From positions 1,495,072 to 1,559,071 of the forward strand of contig JANPWX010000029.1 in NCBI GenBank assembly GCA_024734555.1: a DNA stretch of 64,000 bases. The letters are read 5' to 3'. This document shows positions 52,205 to 63,645 of the stretch, one piece after another. This DNA is from Trochalopteron elliotii (lineage: Eukaryota > Chordata > Aves > Passeriformes > Leiothrichidae). The notes under the pieces were generated by a model that worked only from the letters and a program-made list of their open reading frames with translations, was not told where the DNA came from and did no database searches. Position 1 is the stretch's first letter. Every line of letters begins with the position of its first letter. The position numbers and the translations under genes are program-made.

Positions 52205-53840
52205 ACTTGACACTGGAGCTTTTCCTCCCTGGTCAAGGGGCTCTCCCAGGGTGCCAGCCTCTCTGGTTGCTGTGCCAGTGTCCAGCCGGTGGATAGAGAA
52301 ATTCCATGGAGTGAACAGAGGAAATGTTACATACATGGGAATTTCACTGTCAAGCCCAATTGTTATGGGGCATGAATGGAGTGCAAATTGAGACTTTCAT
52401 GCCCTCCTGGTGCTGACACTGTACCCACAAAAGAGCTCAAGGTGTCGCCTTTGCTTTAAAGGAAGTCATCCAATGTTTAGATTAATCCTGGCCTGGGATG
52501 CAACTCCCCTTGGGCTTGGAATTACCTCAAGTGATTTACAGCTCACGCTGAAAGGCTCCATTATATTCCCAGGCTTTGTTAGTGGCGTGGGCTGGATGAT
52601 TTAGGATGGAGGCTATCAGAGGTTATTGTGTTGTCTGGATAACGTGAGGAGATTTCTGCTTGTGTTTCCCACTCGTAGTTTTCTCAACCTTTTATCTGCA
52701 GGGCATATAGACTGAGCTTTCAGGAAAGAAAGAAAAAGGAAATCCATTGTGGCAACCTGGTGGAAATGAGAGTGATCTTTCAATGGTCGGTTGTTATTTG
52801 CCTCCATTTTGTTTAATCAGGCACATGCAGAAATACACTACAGCTGTATATATATATATGTGATATCTATACATGCGATGCTGTGCAGACAGTGAGGCTG
52901 AGAAGCACAGCCTTCAAGGACACTCTGTAAAGCTTAAGACATCTGCTTTCCATGATATCAACTGCTCAAAGATGCTAGGGTCTGTAAAGAGTTTTTAGTC
53001 TCCCATGAGTAGCTGGAACACGGTGTTGATGAATTTCAGTGGTATTGGACATCATCTGCTAGCCCTATTATTCTGCTTGCTGGTGAAAAAATATATTTAT
53101 ACAAGTGAGAACTACAACTGTAAGGCTTATTTCTGATCTTTGATAGAATAGTGATGTGCCCATTCCTGATCTATGTGTGTGAGAAACCATTTGAGAGACC
53201 CAGAAAAATGCAGAGGTGCTTGCCAAAGGAGTTTAAGCTTCTGCTAAAATACACACAGATAGTGCTGGGAAGCAAACAGGCTTTTAATGAGAAAACTTGT
53301 TTTGCTACAAAATGGAAATAGAGTTTCAAGTCTCTTAGTAAAAAATAACTTTTAATCTCAAGCCTCTTACAGTATTAAACAGTAATTTAAATACTCAACA
53401 ACTGGAAGGCCAATGTTTTTGCAAGCATGTGGGGTTTATGTGACTATCTGTTTGTAGTTAATACTTGTTCTCAGCAATCAGCACATTTCAAAGCCAGGTT
53501 TAAAACACTGGGCAAGGGAGACCAACTTTTCCTCCCATTTTCATATTTGATCACTGTTTCCCTGCAGATAAATGACAAAGACAAGAGGGCCAAATAAAGT
53601 TTTCTGGTTTCAGTTATGATCTTTTAGAACAATACCTTATAATTTGATGAAAACACAAAGCATAACATGTTCTTAAGAAATAAAGTGGGTTTCTGTTTTC
53701 AAGGTAGCAGAGATTCCAGCCTCTCTCACTTGGTTGTCAGGTTTTGATTGACAATGATTTTCCTACAGTTATCCCGTGCTTCAAAATACCATGGGAAGGA
53801 TATTATGCATTCCCAACCTGTCAGCTTTGGCTGCCTTACA
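52205..53840. other. Unique non-coding DNA around a candidate conserved block
   Basis: Apart from the block at 52430-52620, annotated separately, and a short (TA)n tract at 52848-52860, I see no gene, repeat or RNA feature. Confidence 0.55.
52430..52620. promoter_or_regulatory. Candidate conserved non-coding element
   Basis: The sequence is complex and non-repetitive with several CpGs. It includes GATTAATCC (TAATCC at 52483-52488, an OTX/PITX-type site) and TTACCTCAAGTGATTTACAG, an NKX-like CAAGTG context. A 64-codon open frame on + spans it but has no family resemblance. Regulatory function is inferred from sequence character and from its position between elements A and B. Confidence 0.35.
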
Positions 53841-53955
53841 GAGTGTTCAATTATGCTCTAATCGAATAGCTGCCCAGTGTAGGCCACATAATGACTTCCT
53901 GATTATCTGACTTTAAATGATAAATGAAATGAATATGTAACATTCTTTTCAAACA
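53841..53955 (+). repeat. Element B of the three-member paralogous family
   Basis: The left motif GAGTGTTCAATTA has TCAATTA at 53847. The 49-bp core is at 53889-53937, 42 bp downstream start to start. The core differs from C at three positions and from A at four. Like A, it is followed by an ATGTA...CAAAC stretch. Elements A and B also share AATCGA and G(C)CC(A/G)GTGT between motif and core, so they are the closest pair outside the core. Confidence 0.85.
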
Positions 53956-56900
53956 CAGGATAGTCACTGAGCCAAATGAAAACTGATTTTGTGTCCTTTT
54001 GTCTGAAAAAAACCCAGAATTATATTTTATTGCAATTCCATTCAACAAGTTGTTCTGTTGCTTGTTTTGCCTTCATTAGGATAAACAGGGAGTGAGTTTT
54101 CTAGAAAAATGCTGGTCTTTTTGTTTTCAAACAAATGCTGAAGGTGCTAAAGGCCTTTTAGATTGTTCTCCTTCCTCTCTTTGCATTGACTTGTTACAAA
54201 GAGCAAGGTCAGATTGATATGATCAGCTCCTATTGGGAATATTTCAATACTTGCTGGCACTGCAACAAGTCTGTTTCAAGTAATGTTGTATAGACAGCAT
54301 TAAGGTCTGCATAAATTATTTAGTGGCGACAGTGCTAGATGTTTTTCATTTCCAGTCTGTGGTATTAGTACTAAGCAACCAACACAGCATTTGAAATCAA
54401 ATAAACCTCTACCCCCTCACTGGGATGGCACACATTTATTATGCAGAAGTCAAAGGCTTCTCAGGGAGGTTCTTCAGCCTCTTTAGCCAACAGCCCATGA
54501 TGGGCAGCTTTCTGGGGCACTTCAGCTTAGTTTTAGATGTGATTGATTGTGTCAAAGTCATTTGTGAAAAGTTGCCCTGACACAATGACTTGACATAAAG
54601 TAGCCTCTGATTTTTGGACACAGTCTGATTCTTGAGGCTTCTATACCACTAGGAATATCATGTGATGCAATAGATAAAAATATTATTTACATTAAGTTGA
54701 GTTCATTTTGAACTTTCTTAATTGAATGAAGACTGGCAGCCCAGACCCAACTCTTCAATGAAAGATGCACTTTGACCCCAATCTGAGCAATCCATCCCTA
54801 AGATCAGCTCCTGGATTTGCATTCTTTCTGATGTTCAGCCTAATTGGAAGATGCAGCAACCAAGTAAAATTCTCCAACTTGGCTGCAGGAGAACTGTCTT
54901 TTTAGTGCAATAATTTTACCATTTTTGTTCTTATTAGGCAGGTCACGTCCAGGAGTAGGATCTCAAGGGCTACTTAATTCTTGAAAATGCTCTAGTGATT
55001 GAAATATTTGAGAGAAACAACCCCTCTTCAGCAACATTTTGGGAACGACCCTTTCCCTGTTGTGTAATGGAGAGATAGCTGATGATCCAGCCATGGCTGT
55101 GTGAGACACATGATGTGCCTCTGTGGCAGAGCAGGTGACAGAGGAGGCTGCACTCCCCCCTCACCTGCTGTCATTTCAGTCCCAGCTGTCAGGCATGACC
55201 AGTGGGGCTGTCCTGAGCAGGAGATCATTTCTGCAAACCAGCAGGTCTGCCCTGAAATATCTGCTGGATGTTTATATTGCCACCCCAAGAATTGCCACAG
55301 TTTGCATTTCAGCTGGTGATGTTTACATATTGCATGCTTTAAAATATAACATAGTTCTTGCACTATTCCATCTTTATGTCATGAGGGGAGCAGTGACTTG
55401 AGGAAGAATGTTTTCTGGGAGGGAAGAGCTTAGGGACCATGTCCACAGTGTGAGAGCTTGCAAGACCAGAGTGAGGCAGAAGAATCTGGTCAGGCAGAGA
55501 GTCTGTGGATGTTGGCAATAACTTCTTCAAGTCAGCAGCCTGCCAGTAAGAGATGATAGTCCAGCTCAGCTTAACTGGGTGTAGCTAAACTGCCTTCCTG
55601 TGCTGTACAGCCCTATTAGAGTGTGCAAAGTTAATTCAGCTTTATTCCTGTAATTTTTACCCGCTTACTCTCCATATTCCCAGTTCTAGGGGCTGGTAAT
55701 ATGTTTTACCAAATGTGAGAATTGAATTACCTAAAGAAAATTATTTAAGGTTTTAAAACAAAGCTTGTGGCCTAGTAGGTTGTGATTCAGGAGATCAGAG
55801 CACTTGTAATATTTTCTCCTGTGACGTGAAAAGGACTAAACTGATTTTATATTATATATAAAATAGCATCCATTTTGAAATTAAATGAGTATTCCTGGAT
55901 TCTGGAAATACATGGGGTTTCTAATTAAACTTCTTGGGGCTACATTATAACAGTCCTTCTAGCTACTACCTCACAGCTGGAGCACACAACACAGGTGAAA
56001 CTGAGGGGTACCCGAGCTCTTGCACAGTTAAAGTACTTTCAGCTGCCCAAGTTCTCTTGATTTTGTACTGCTGTGCTTGTGATTCTTTAAATTAGCTACA
56101 GCTGAGCTGGCTGCAGCTAATGAATGGCTGCTGTGAGTGTTGTTGTTTCCTTAGTAGATCCAAAGCGAGATGGAGGATATTTCTGGGTTTTGATCAGGTA
56201 AGGTTGTATTTATACATGAAACAAACAGCATTTAATTAGCTAAAATATCTTTTTTTCTTTTTATTTTCTTCTAATTCATCTTTTGTGGTCTTTCTGCACT
56301 AATTGTTATTGTGCCAAACTGAGGTAATTATAATGTGTGTCTGTAGTGCTGCAGTGACAATTCTCAGTTACAATGCAGGCAGACTAGTTCACTGTTCCTA
56401 ACCCCTGCACTCTGCACCTCAGCACAGTCAACTAGCTGAGTGTTTGTCCTGGTTATTTGGGGTTTTGTTGTTGTTGTTTTCTGTCCTTTTCTACACTTTT
56501 ATGTAGCTGCTGCATTTGTTTTAGCTGTGCTTGAGCTGTTTACTCAGAAGTGATGTCTGTGTGTCACACAAATACAGGCACGCTTTATCTAATTCTCTGA
56601 AATTCAGTAAAGGAGAAAGAAATAGATGTAATTTAAAAGCTATTTTGAAAAACTAAATAATGTGAAATTAAGAAAGAAAGTTAATTCATGTTTCTTACTT
56701 TGTATCTTGTAAACACTTTGAGCAAGAAAAGCTCTAAATTCTGAAAATATTGTTTATTAAACAGATGAGGAGAATAGGAAAACAATCAAAAAGGCATCCT
56801 GTCTCTCTTCAAAAGTTGTTGTGGGAACAATGTGCCAATATATTTTGCCATGCTTTATGAACTGTACTATTCTCTCTTTTGCTTTCATTCCTCCCCATGT

Positions 56901-57856
56901 TAGCCAGGTAGCCTCATGCACAGGGATTGCTGGTTAATTCTTACAGAAGGAAACCCAGCTAAATTAAATCTTCCTCTGTTCTGAACTCAGGCAATATAAT
57001 ATGAGGTCTTTTGTAAGATGTCTAGTTGTGGAGCTAAAGTAGAACATCCAATAGAAAGAAGGATAAAAGGTGGCAGCAGAAATACCCCAGCAGTCTCTTT
57101 TCCCCAGCTCTGCAGTGTGATAATCTCAGCTAGACCGACATGGTCATATTGTCCTTCCAAGTTGTTGGACATTTTATTGGGCCCTCGAAAGGCTAAGTGA
57201 AGATGGCTTGCAAACAGTTCATCAAGACCAGTATGAACACAAAACCAGAAAAGTTTCTCTGAACCCATAATAGATGAGTGTGTGCTCTGATGACGTTAAT
57301 CAGGGAGGCAACCTGAGATAAATTTTTCATTTCTGAAGTCTGATTGCACAAGAAGCATAGCTGGTACAGACAGAACAGAATGGAAACATCAGTAAAGGGA
57401 AAGATTACGTGTTGTTGATTCTCCAGAATGAAAGTGTATTGCTCCTTGATTGTCAACAGTGAGAGATCAGAGATGATGGTTCTCTTAAGAGGATAGTTTC
57501 CTTTTTATTGACTCTCTGAATTCAGATAAGTTAAATTAAATATATAACTTAGGGTTGTGTCTGTGTGGAGGACTCAAGAATATTGCTGGGGTATGTGGTA
57601 TTATGACTGATAGAGTTGTGTTGGCAAGTTGTGCATTTCTGATTGTATTAAGATTGTTTCCTGTCAGGTTCAGTTACTCCATGGAAAAGTCAGGCACGAG
57701 CAGGAGTCCTGTGAGCTCACAGCAGCACTCCTTGAAGATTCCTACTGGCCTGCAGCAGTTTTCCAAGCAATTAGCAGTCGTTTAATTTTTTATGTTTGGT
57801 TTTTGGTTGTTTTTTTCTTTTTTTTCCTTAATATTGGTTACTCTGTAGCAATATGG
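53956..57856. other. Unique non-coding DNA, no feature recognised
   Basis: No exon, RNA gene or transposon is recognised. A small cluster of AGCT/CAGC words (AGCTACAGCTGAGCTGGCTGCAGC type) is present near 56095-56120. Open stretches of 60-111 codons on both strands at 55028-55401 overlap each other in a GC-richer patch and are not called. Confidence 0.55.
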
Positions 57857-58383
57857 TGATGTCTTAGGAAGGCTGACCTGAAACAGAGACTGTGCTAGAG
57901 AATAAAGTAGGTTTTTTTCGAAAGGCGTCTGGGATACACCTTGGGCAGGACAGGGCTTCAGGTTTTTCAGGTTCTGTGCTGCCCAGGGGTGCAGTTCTGA
58001 GCCTCACATTCTGTGTCACTCAGTTCTCTGCAGAGAGTAGGGAGACAAAACAAATCCTTTTTCTGCTGAGGACCAAGGACAACTTTCAGGCCCAAAAGCA
58101 CAAACAAGGGTGGGCTGAAGGGAGGAATAAGAAGGATGGGACCTCACAACCTGAAGCTGGAATTGGACAATTAAACCCCAATATGCAAATGGACCAAAAC
58201 TTATAAAAATGTAAGACCTCATGATCAGTCGTCCATTTTGTGACCATTCTAATTCCACCTTGGGGTCAGCGTGGTCAGGCCCTGTCCTGCCCAAGGTGTA
58301 TCCTAAAGGCCTTTCAATAAATATCTACTTTATTCTCTAGCTCTGTCCAGTCTCTGTTTCAGGTCAGCCCTCCCAAGGCATCA
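57857..58383 (+). mobile_element. ERV LTR-derived palindromic (fold-back) element
   Basis: The left arm (57857-57956) is the reverse complement of the right arm (58279-58383). Apart from one small indel the arms agree at roughly 87% of positions, ending TGATG... and ...CATCA. The unique centre plus right arm reads as an LTR in + orientation. It has CCAAT (58178-58182), an octamer ATGCAAAT (58183-58190), a TATA box (TATAAAA, 58202-58208), a poly-A signal (AATAAA, 58316-58321) and a ~60-bp U5 ending AAGGCA. LTRs normally have terminal inverted repeats of only a few bases, so the ~100-bp arm is unusual. The simplest reading is an LTR whose R/U5 end was copied in inverted orientation to its other side, or two LTRs head to head with deletion. 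A MITE is a less likely alternative. No clear target-site duplication is seen. Confidence 0.65.
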
Positions 58384-60007
58384 TGCACTTGAGGATCATG
58401 AGATTGCAGTGAGAGTTTCATCAGCTGAACACAGAGCCTGGGGCAATGGGGCTGCTCTGGGGGCTGCTCCTCACCACTCCATCCTGCCCACCATGTGCAG
58501 CTGGCAGAGGATTCCCTATGTGCAGGGAAGTGTTAAAATGACCTTGCACTGGAGTGGTGTTTAAAATCTGCTCTTTCATGTTAAATAAATGGGAGGGGGG
58601 GAAAGGATGGGTCAGATGCTGTACAATGACAATTAGGATAATGGGTAACCTGTCATGCAAATGAGTCTAAAAGGCCTTTAATCATTGGGCCCGCAGGAGA
58701 AACGATCTGAATTTATAACTACTTGTTATAAATGCATTAAGAATAAATACTGGGAAAGGGAAAAGGACTATTTAACCTGAAGGAAAATGTGAATAAAAAA
58801 CCTGGAAGGTACCATCTGGCTATGATCAAAGTGGATCTGTCCAGCTTACCAGGGATTGAGATTCACCTTTGAAATGTTCCACGGGGTCAGCAGAGCAGAC
58901 TTATTTCAAGGCAGAGTGACGGCTGTTGGCAAAGACTGTAAGAATGGGGGTAATTGCAATAGCAAAGGATTGTCCAGTTACCCAGAATCTTTTCCAGACT
59001 GTTTCATCTTTTCCCTTATAAAAGGATGCATCTAAGTCAAGACATTCTACCTCCTTTTACAACACAGAAGTGTAACCTGGCAGAATTAAATGTGGTGGGA
59101 GAGTAGTGGTTGGCATCTTTGGGAGCAGAGAGGGGCTATAAATAATCATTACTGCCTTGTGAAGCGCAAAGGACTTAAGAAAGAAGACTGAGGTGAAGTA
59201 TTTACTTTTTTTTCCTTCGATCCTGTCAATGTTGACATTTGACATAAGGTAGTGGAAGGGCTGTGAGCAAAACAATGATTTTAAGCAGCAGCAAAATTTA
59301 TTTCATTGCACAACAATGTTGAACGTGGATTGTCTCATCATGTGCTAATGGTACCCCAACTACATAAATAAGTAGGACAGCCACTAGACACTGGTTTTTA
59401 AAGAGGAAAGTACAGCTTAATGAAGTTTTGTATTTGATTACTGTAGAAATTTTAACCGAAGCCAGTGCCAGTCAGTATTGCATTTACCTTGTAATAAACA
59501 CAGTTGTGCACCTTGCCCCCTTTGCACACTAACCCATCACTTACCTGTACTCGTCTGGTTGTGCTCTATGTAGACGGAATCTGTCAGATCAAATCAAATT
59601 CTTTTCTTTTTTTCTGATGGTCATTTGAAAAAAGTATATTCAAGAATACATTTTTGATCACAATGCTGTATATAATAGTTATACTTGGAAGCAACTTGTC
59701 CAGGAAGACACACGAGCTGTGAACCAGTTGCATCAGCAGTTGACATTGTTTTAATGTGCTTCAAATCATCCATGAAAAATGCTCTACTTAAAAATCAAAG
59801 AGAAGATATGGTTGTTCTTATGTGGGATATGAGAATATCTGAGTAACGTAGAGTTATTATTGACTTTTTTAAAAAATTCTGAAATTTTCAACCATGTATG
59901 ATTCTGTATGCTGTCTGACTTAGCAAAGTTTGAGGGCTCTGACTATTTCATTACAAATTTCTATTTTGATTATTGGGAATGAAAAGCAATTAAGGCAGAA
60001 AATGCAG
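58384..60007. other. Non-coding DNA around a candidate conserved block
   Basis: The block at 58615-58720 is annotated separately. The remainder is unique AT-rich DNA with only short, unrecognised open stretches. Confidence 0.55.
58615..58720. promoter_or_regulatory. Candidate conserved non-coding element with POU octamer
   Basis: It contains ACAATTAGG-like and GGATAATGGG homeodomain words, a perfect octamer ATGCAAAT (58655-58662), then CCTTTAATCATTGGGCCCGC and CGATC. It is non-repetitive with CpGs in CpG-poor surroundings. It sits midway between B and C. An AATGAC...GAT resemblance to the family core is too weak to call a fourth copy. Confidence 0.35.
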
Positions 60008-60057
60008 CTGGGCTATAGACATTGAAGACTTCTGGGCTATAGACATTGAAGACTTCT
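60008..60057. repeat. Perfect 24-bp tandem duplication
   Basis: The unit CTGGGCTATAGACATTGAAG plus ACTT is present at 60008-60031 and 60032-60055, with CT continuing. Identity is complete, so it is recent or under slippage. Confidence 0.96.
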
Positions 60058-60554
60058 AGGAAACCAAAAGTAAATCTTCCAAAGCTGAATATATATAGTT
60101 GACCTTAAAGACATTTTTTCAGAGAATGAGGTGTCATTTTGCAGTCCTTTATAATATATTTACTGAGAAAAAGCCAGGATATTCAAATACAAAGAAAAGA
60201 AGCCTAAAAGTCAGTGTAGCTTCTGAATTTCAAATTAGGAAGAAGGGAAGAGTTAAGTCAACAAAGCCATTTGGTGTTTGTTTTCTTAAGAAAATGGTAG
60301 CAATGTACAGGTAGATTGTACAAAGGAAATCTGAGCTTTGTGCTGTTTGTCTGCAGATTTCAGAACAGGATATGTGATTTAACACTGAAATATTTTCTTA
60401 CCTGCTCCTTCCAACCCTTCCACCCCCTCCCCTTTTCTGGGTGTACGTGATAAATGGCAGATTCTCCCTGATGATATTCCTGTGGTACTCCAAAATAATT
60501 CTGCAGACATGGTAAAAGCTTTTAGAGACTGTAAAACTGATTATCTCTTCTGTA
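60058..60554. other. Unique non-coding DNA, no feature recognised
   Basis: A 71-codon open stretch at 60099-60314 (+) is Lys-rich and unrecognised. Nothing else is seen. Confidence 0.55.
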
Positions 60555-60765
60555 GCTCTTTTCATCTTCAAAGCACTTACCAACATTAACTAATTAATCC
60601 TCACAGCATCCCTCTGAATTAGATATCATTGCCATTATACAGATGGAGGAATTGAAGCAAACACTTTGTGAGTAGCTCCTGAGCACCAAGACAGTTGGTG
60701 ACAGAGATGGAATTAGAATGCACAGACCTGTATGTCAGCTTCTCTGGCTGAACTACCCCACCATT
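60555..60765 (+). mobile_element. Ancient MIR-like SINE
   Basis: The order of words follows the MIR consensus in sense orientation. AAGCACTTACCAACATTAAC is followed by TTAATCCTCACAGCATCCCT, ATTATACAGATGGAGGAA, a degraded middle, then GTGACAGAGATGGAATTAGAA and a TGTATGTCAGCTTCTCTGGC tail matching the MIR end. Divergence is high, as expected for an element that predates the amniote radiation. Recognisable MIRs are sparse in birds. An unrelated CORE-SINE with the same conserved core is the alternative. Confidence 0.75.
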
Positions 60766-61539
60766 CCTCTGTTGAGAAATACACCTATAGGTATTGGTTA
60801 TACGGTTTCTGTTAATGAAACCTTGTTAGGAATGGCTTTGATGGGAAATTTATCTATAGTCAGTCAGACTGTTATCTTTTTAAATCCCTCTTCTGCAAAG
60901 TTTTATGACTGGTCCAAGTTTGTTGAAGGATAAATCTCTCTTGTAGGATCTCTGTCTGCTGACTACAACCTTCAAAATTAAAGAGCAAGCGATCGTGGTG
61001 TTTAGGCAGGAAGCAGAAATTGGAAAACAAGTCTCATTCCTCTAGTGTGAATTTAGTGGCTTGTTTATCAAAGTAATTAGTCTCATACAATTGAGCTTAA
61101 AAACATGCAAATTTACACTGTTGCTTTAATGAAATAACCTACACCATAGAGGGCTTGAGTTTTAAAAGACCGGGGGACTGACAGAAGTTTCAGGTGCACC
61201 TGAGAACTCTCCCATTTTAGGGGTGTGGTTTTTAACCATCTCAAGGGCTGATGAGCACTTGGCTGCATTTCTTTGATGTCTGTGCAGGCCTTGACTTTGA
61301 GGGGCTGTTTGCCAGGGCAGCTCCTGAGGTGTAGAGCAAGCACAGGGTTTAATGAGCAGAAATTGGGGTTGCTGGTGCCAGGCTGGTCTGGGGCTGCTCC
61401 TCAGCAGGGTAGGGGATCACTCTGCCCCTGTGGGAGCAAAGAGAGCAGCTCTGAGCAGCCCAGCCTGGGGGCTCAGGTGCTGTCAGTAAATACTGCTCAA
61501 AGTTCAGCAGACGTGCTCTTAAATTAATATTTAACCAGA
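60766..61539. other. Unique non-coding DNA, no feature recognised
   Basis: A GC-richer patch at 61260-61480 gives open frames of 76-84 codons on both strands without family resemblance. No repeat is recognised. Confidence 0.55.
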
Positions 61540-61860
61540 TTACTACATTTTGTCTGCTTCATTAATTTTTTATTAATTTATGAAAATGTTGTTGATGGAA
61601 GGAATATTGACGGTGTGTTTTTTGTTCTGGATGCTGGGTTTTTTTTAATATCTTCTGGTAAATGGAAACTTATCTTCCTTGTGAACACAAACCATCTAAC
61701 AAGCCATATGGGGCAAATGCTCTAATAAGACAACAATTATTAGGGCATGATGCATTAATGTTTTATGTTGTACATAACTCAGCTTTAGGAGATTAATAAT
61801 GGAGATGTGAGGGGAATGCTGTCTTAAGTGTTTATGATTATGTTAATATTAAGACACAGT
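61540..61860. promoter_or_regulatory. Candidate conserved non-coding element
   Basis: The stretch is rich in TAAT-type words (TTCATTAATTTTTTATTAAT, GATTAATAATGG, TGATGCATTAATG). It includes ACAACAATTATTAGG with a SOX-like ACAAT at about 61732-61736. The part from 61690 to 61830 is non-repetitive and looks constrained. The AT-rich part before it could be plain low complexity. Confidence 0.3.
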
Positions 61861-63545
61861 GTAGGAGAGAAAATTGCTTTCAGGTAGTTACTTCTATTGT
61901 TTGTAGAGAGTACTGTGAAGGAAATGTTCTTTCTGTCTTCTTCCAATAATTCTTAAGCAGTTCTGTTGAAGTTACAGGAGCAAATCTCGATTACTACAAA
62001 TCTATGAGAACCTCTTATAATTAATTTCTTAAAAATAATTCCAAAGTTCCAGAGCTGAAACTCTTTACCCCCATATTACTGGGGAGTAAGATTTCCAAAA
62101 TTTTAATGAATTTTGGAAATTTCAGAGTTTTTCTTTCTATGTCTGAAACAAATCCTAATGGCTCAGAATTCTGTTATGATCTTGCCCTTGCATTTGGCCC
62201 ATGCACTCAGATTGACAAAGCTGCTTATGGATAAGCAGCTATCCTTTCAAAAGGCAGAGAAATATGCTTGAAAAGTTTGGAGGTAGTGTTTAATTTACAA
62301 GGATGGATTGAGCAAATGTAGTAAGGAGAAGGGGGAAAAGAAAGAATGTTTTTTCTTTTTTGTAGATTTTGTAAAGCTGTTTAGTTGTGTGCAAAAAGAT
62401 AAATTCTGAATGTAGTTATCTTTTCTTAGTTTTTTTTTAATCTTAAACAATTGCTGAGTAGTCTCCTTTCTTCAAAAAGTCACTGAAACAAAAGCGCCTT
62501 TTGTGGGAGAAGAGAATTCTTTGCTATGTATCAGAAACCAACACACTTCAAAGTGATGGTGTTTTGTTTCTATAGGTAGAATGAAAAAGTGGTACACCTT
62601 TATGGAGCAATTCTGTCTGGCCCTCCTCTGTCACAGAGTAAATGTAGCTGTGTGGCCTTCACTTGGCTCCATTCTTCTCTGTTGAATTTTTGCTCTCTGC
62701 CCCTTCTCTTCAAGCCTTTATCCTATTTTTTGATCAAAACCTGAACCCTGTAACAGCTGAGTTGAGCTTATGAGATGCTGAAGTGAGATAGAAGTTGTGC
62801 ACTACGAGTTCACTTATGCAGAATTGCTCCTGCTCCCAGCACACCACAAAGTTCTTTGTGCTCCCTGCTGCTCCCGAGTGCCTGCACAGGGACTGTCACT
62901 GCTTCCACCCAAAGTGTGAAACACACCACTGGTTATCACAGTCCAGCAGGCAGGGGACAGATATTTCCAAACAGCACTGCTGCACCCTTATCTCAATGGC
63001 ACTAATATTATCCCCTGCCAAAACAGACATGATATATTGAAGTATCTGTAACCGTTACAGGATCTCTGCATATTCCTTGAATTTAGCCTGCAGCAAGTCT
63101 GTCATCCATGGTGATCCTGATGTTACAAAAAGCAGCTTAAAAATATCATCAGGGCATTGGTGCTGACTTAAAAGCAGCATAGGCACTACTGACCTCTGAA
63201 TTGAGACATGTCCATTAAAATAGGCTGCCTGCTTTTCCCCTTTCCCTACTGCTTCTTTACGTGCTGGTAGTAGTCCCCTGTCCTGTTTGCCACCCTCTGT
63301 CAGTTAGAGGTGGAGCTCAGATCATAGCCACAAAACAGCCAGGATTATAGCTACGTTATCTAATTTTTACACAATTAACAATAGTTAAGAAAATAGATTC
63401 CAATTCACCAAGTTTAAGTTTTGAGAAAACTTTCCTTTCTTTATTTTTGCTAGCTGGTTTAAACCTAACACCATGGTGTAGGATAAAGGACAAGTCCAAT
63501 ACTGGAAACCTTTTTATGTTTTATTATCTACAATATTTGTGTACA
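61861..63545. other. Unique non-coding DNA, no feature recognised
   Basis: No exon, RNA gene or transposon is seen. The 81-codon open stretch at 62795-63040 (+) is Cys/His/Ser-rich but has no regular zinc-finger spacing. Confidence 0.55.
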
Positions 63546-63645
63546 GCAGTGCTCAATTACACCACAACAGTGCAGAGATCCAATCTTCACAATGTAATGA
63601 CTTCCTGATGATCTGTCTTTAAATGATAAATGAAAAGAATATGCT
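63546..63645 (+). repeat. Element C of the three-member paralogous family
   Basis: The left motif CAGTGCTCAATTAC has TCAATTA at 63553 and matches element A exactly over the motif. The 49-bp core is at 63595-63643, 42 bp downstream start to start. The core has 46 of 49 positions identical to B and 44 of 49 identical to A. The DNA between motif and core has diverged, so the left motif and core are the constrained parts. Similarity stops immediately after the core. Confidence 0.85.

Noticed and set aside
52015..52336. Minus-strand frames rich in Lys, Glu and Arg
   Set aside because: They are translations of the (CTTT)n microsatellite.
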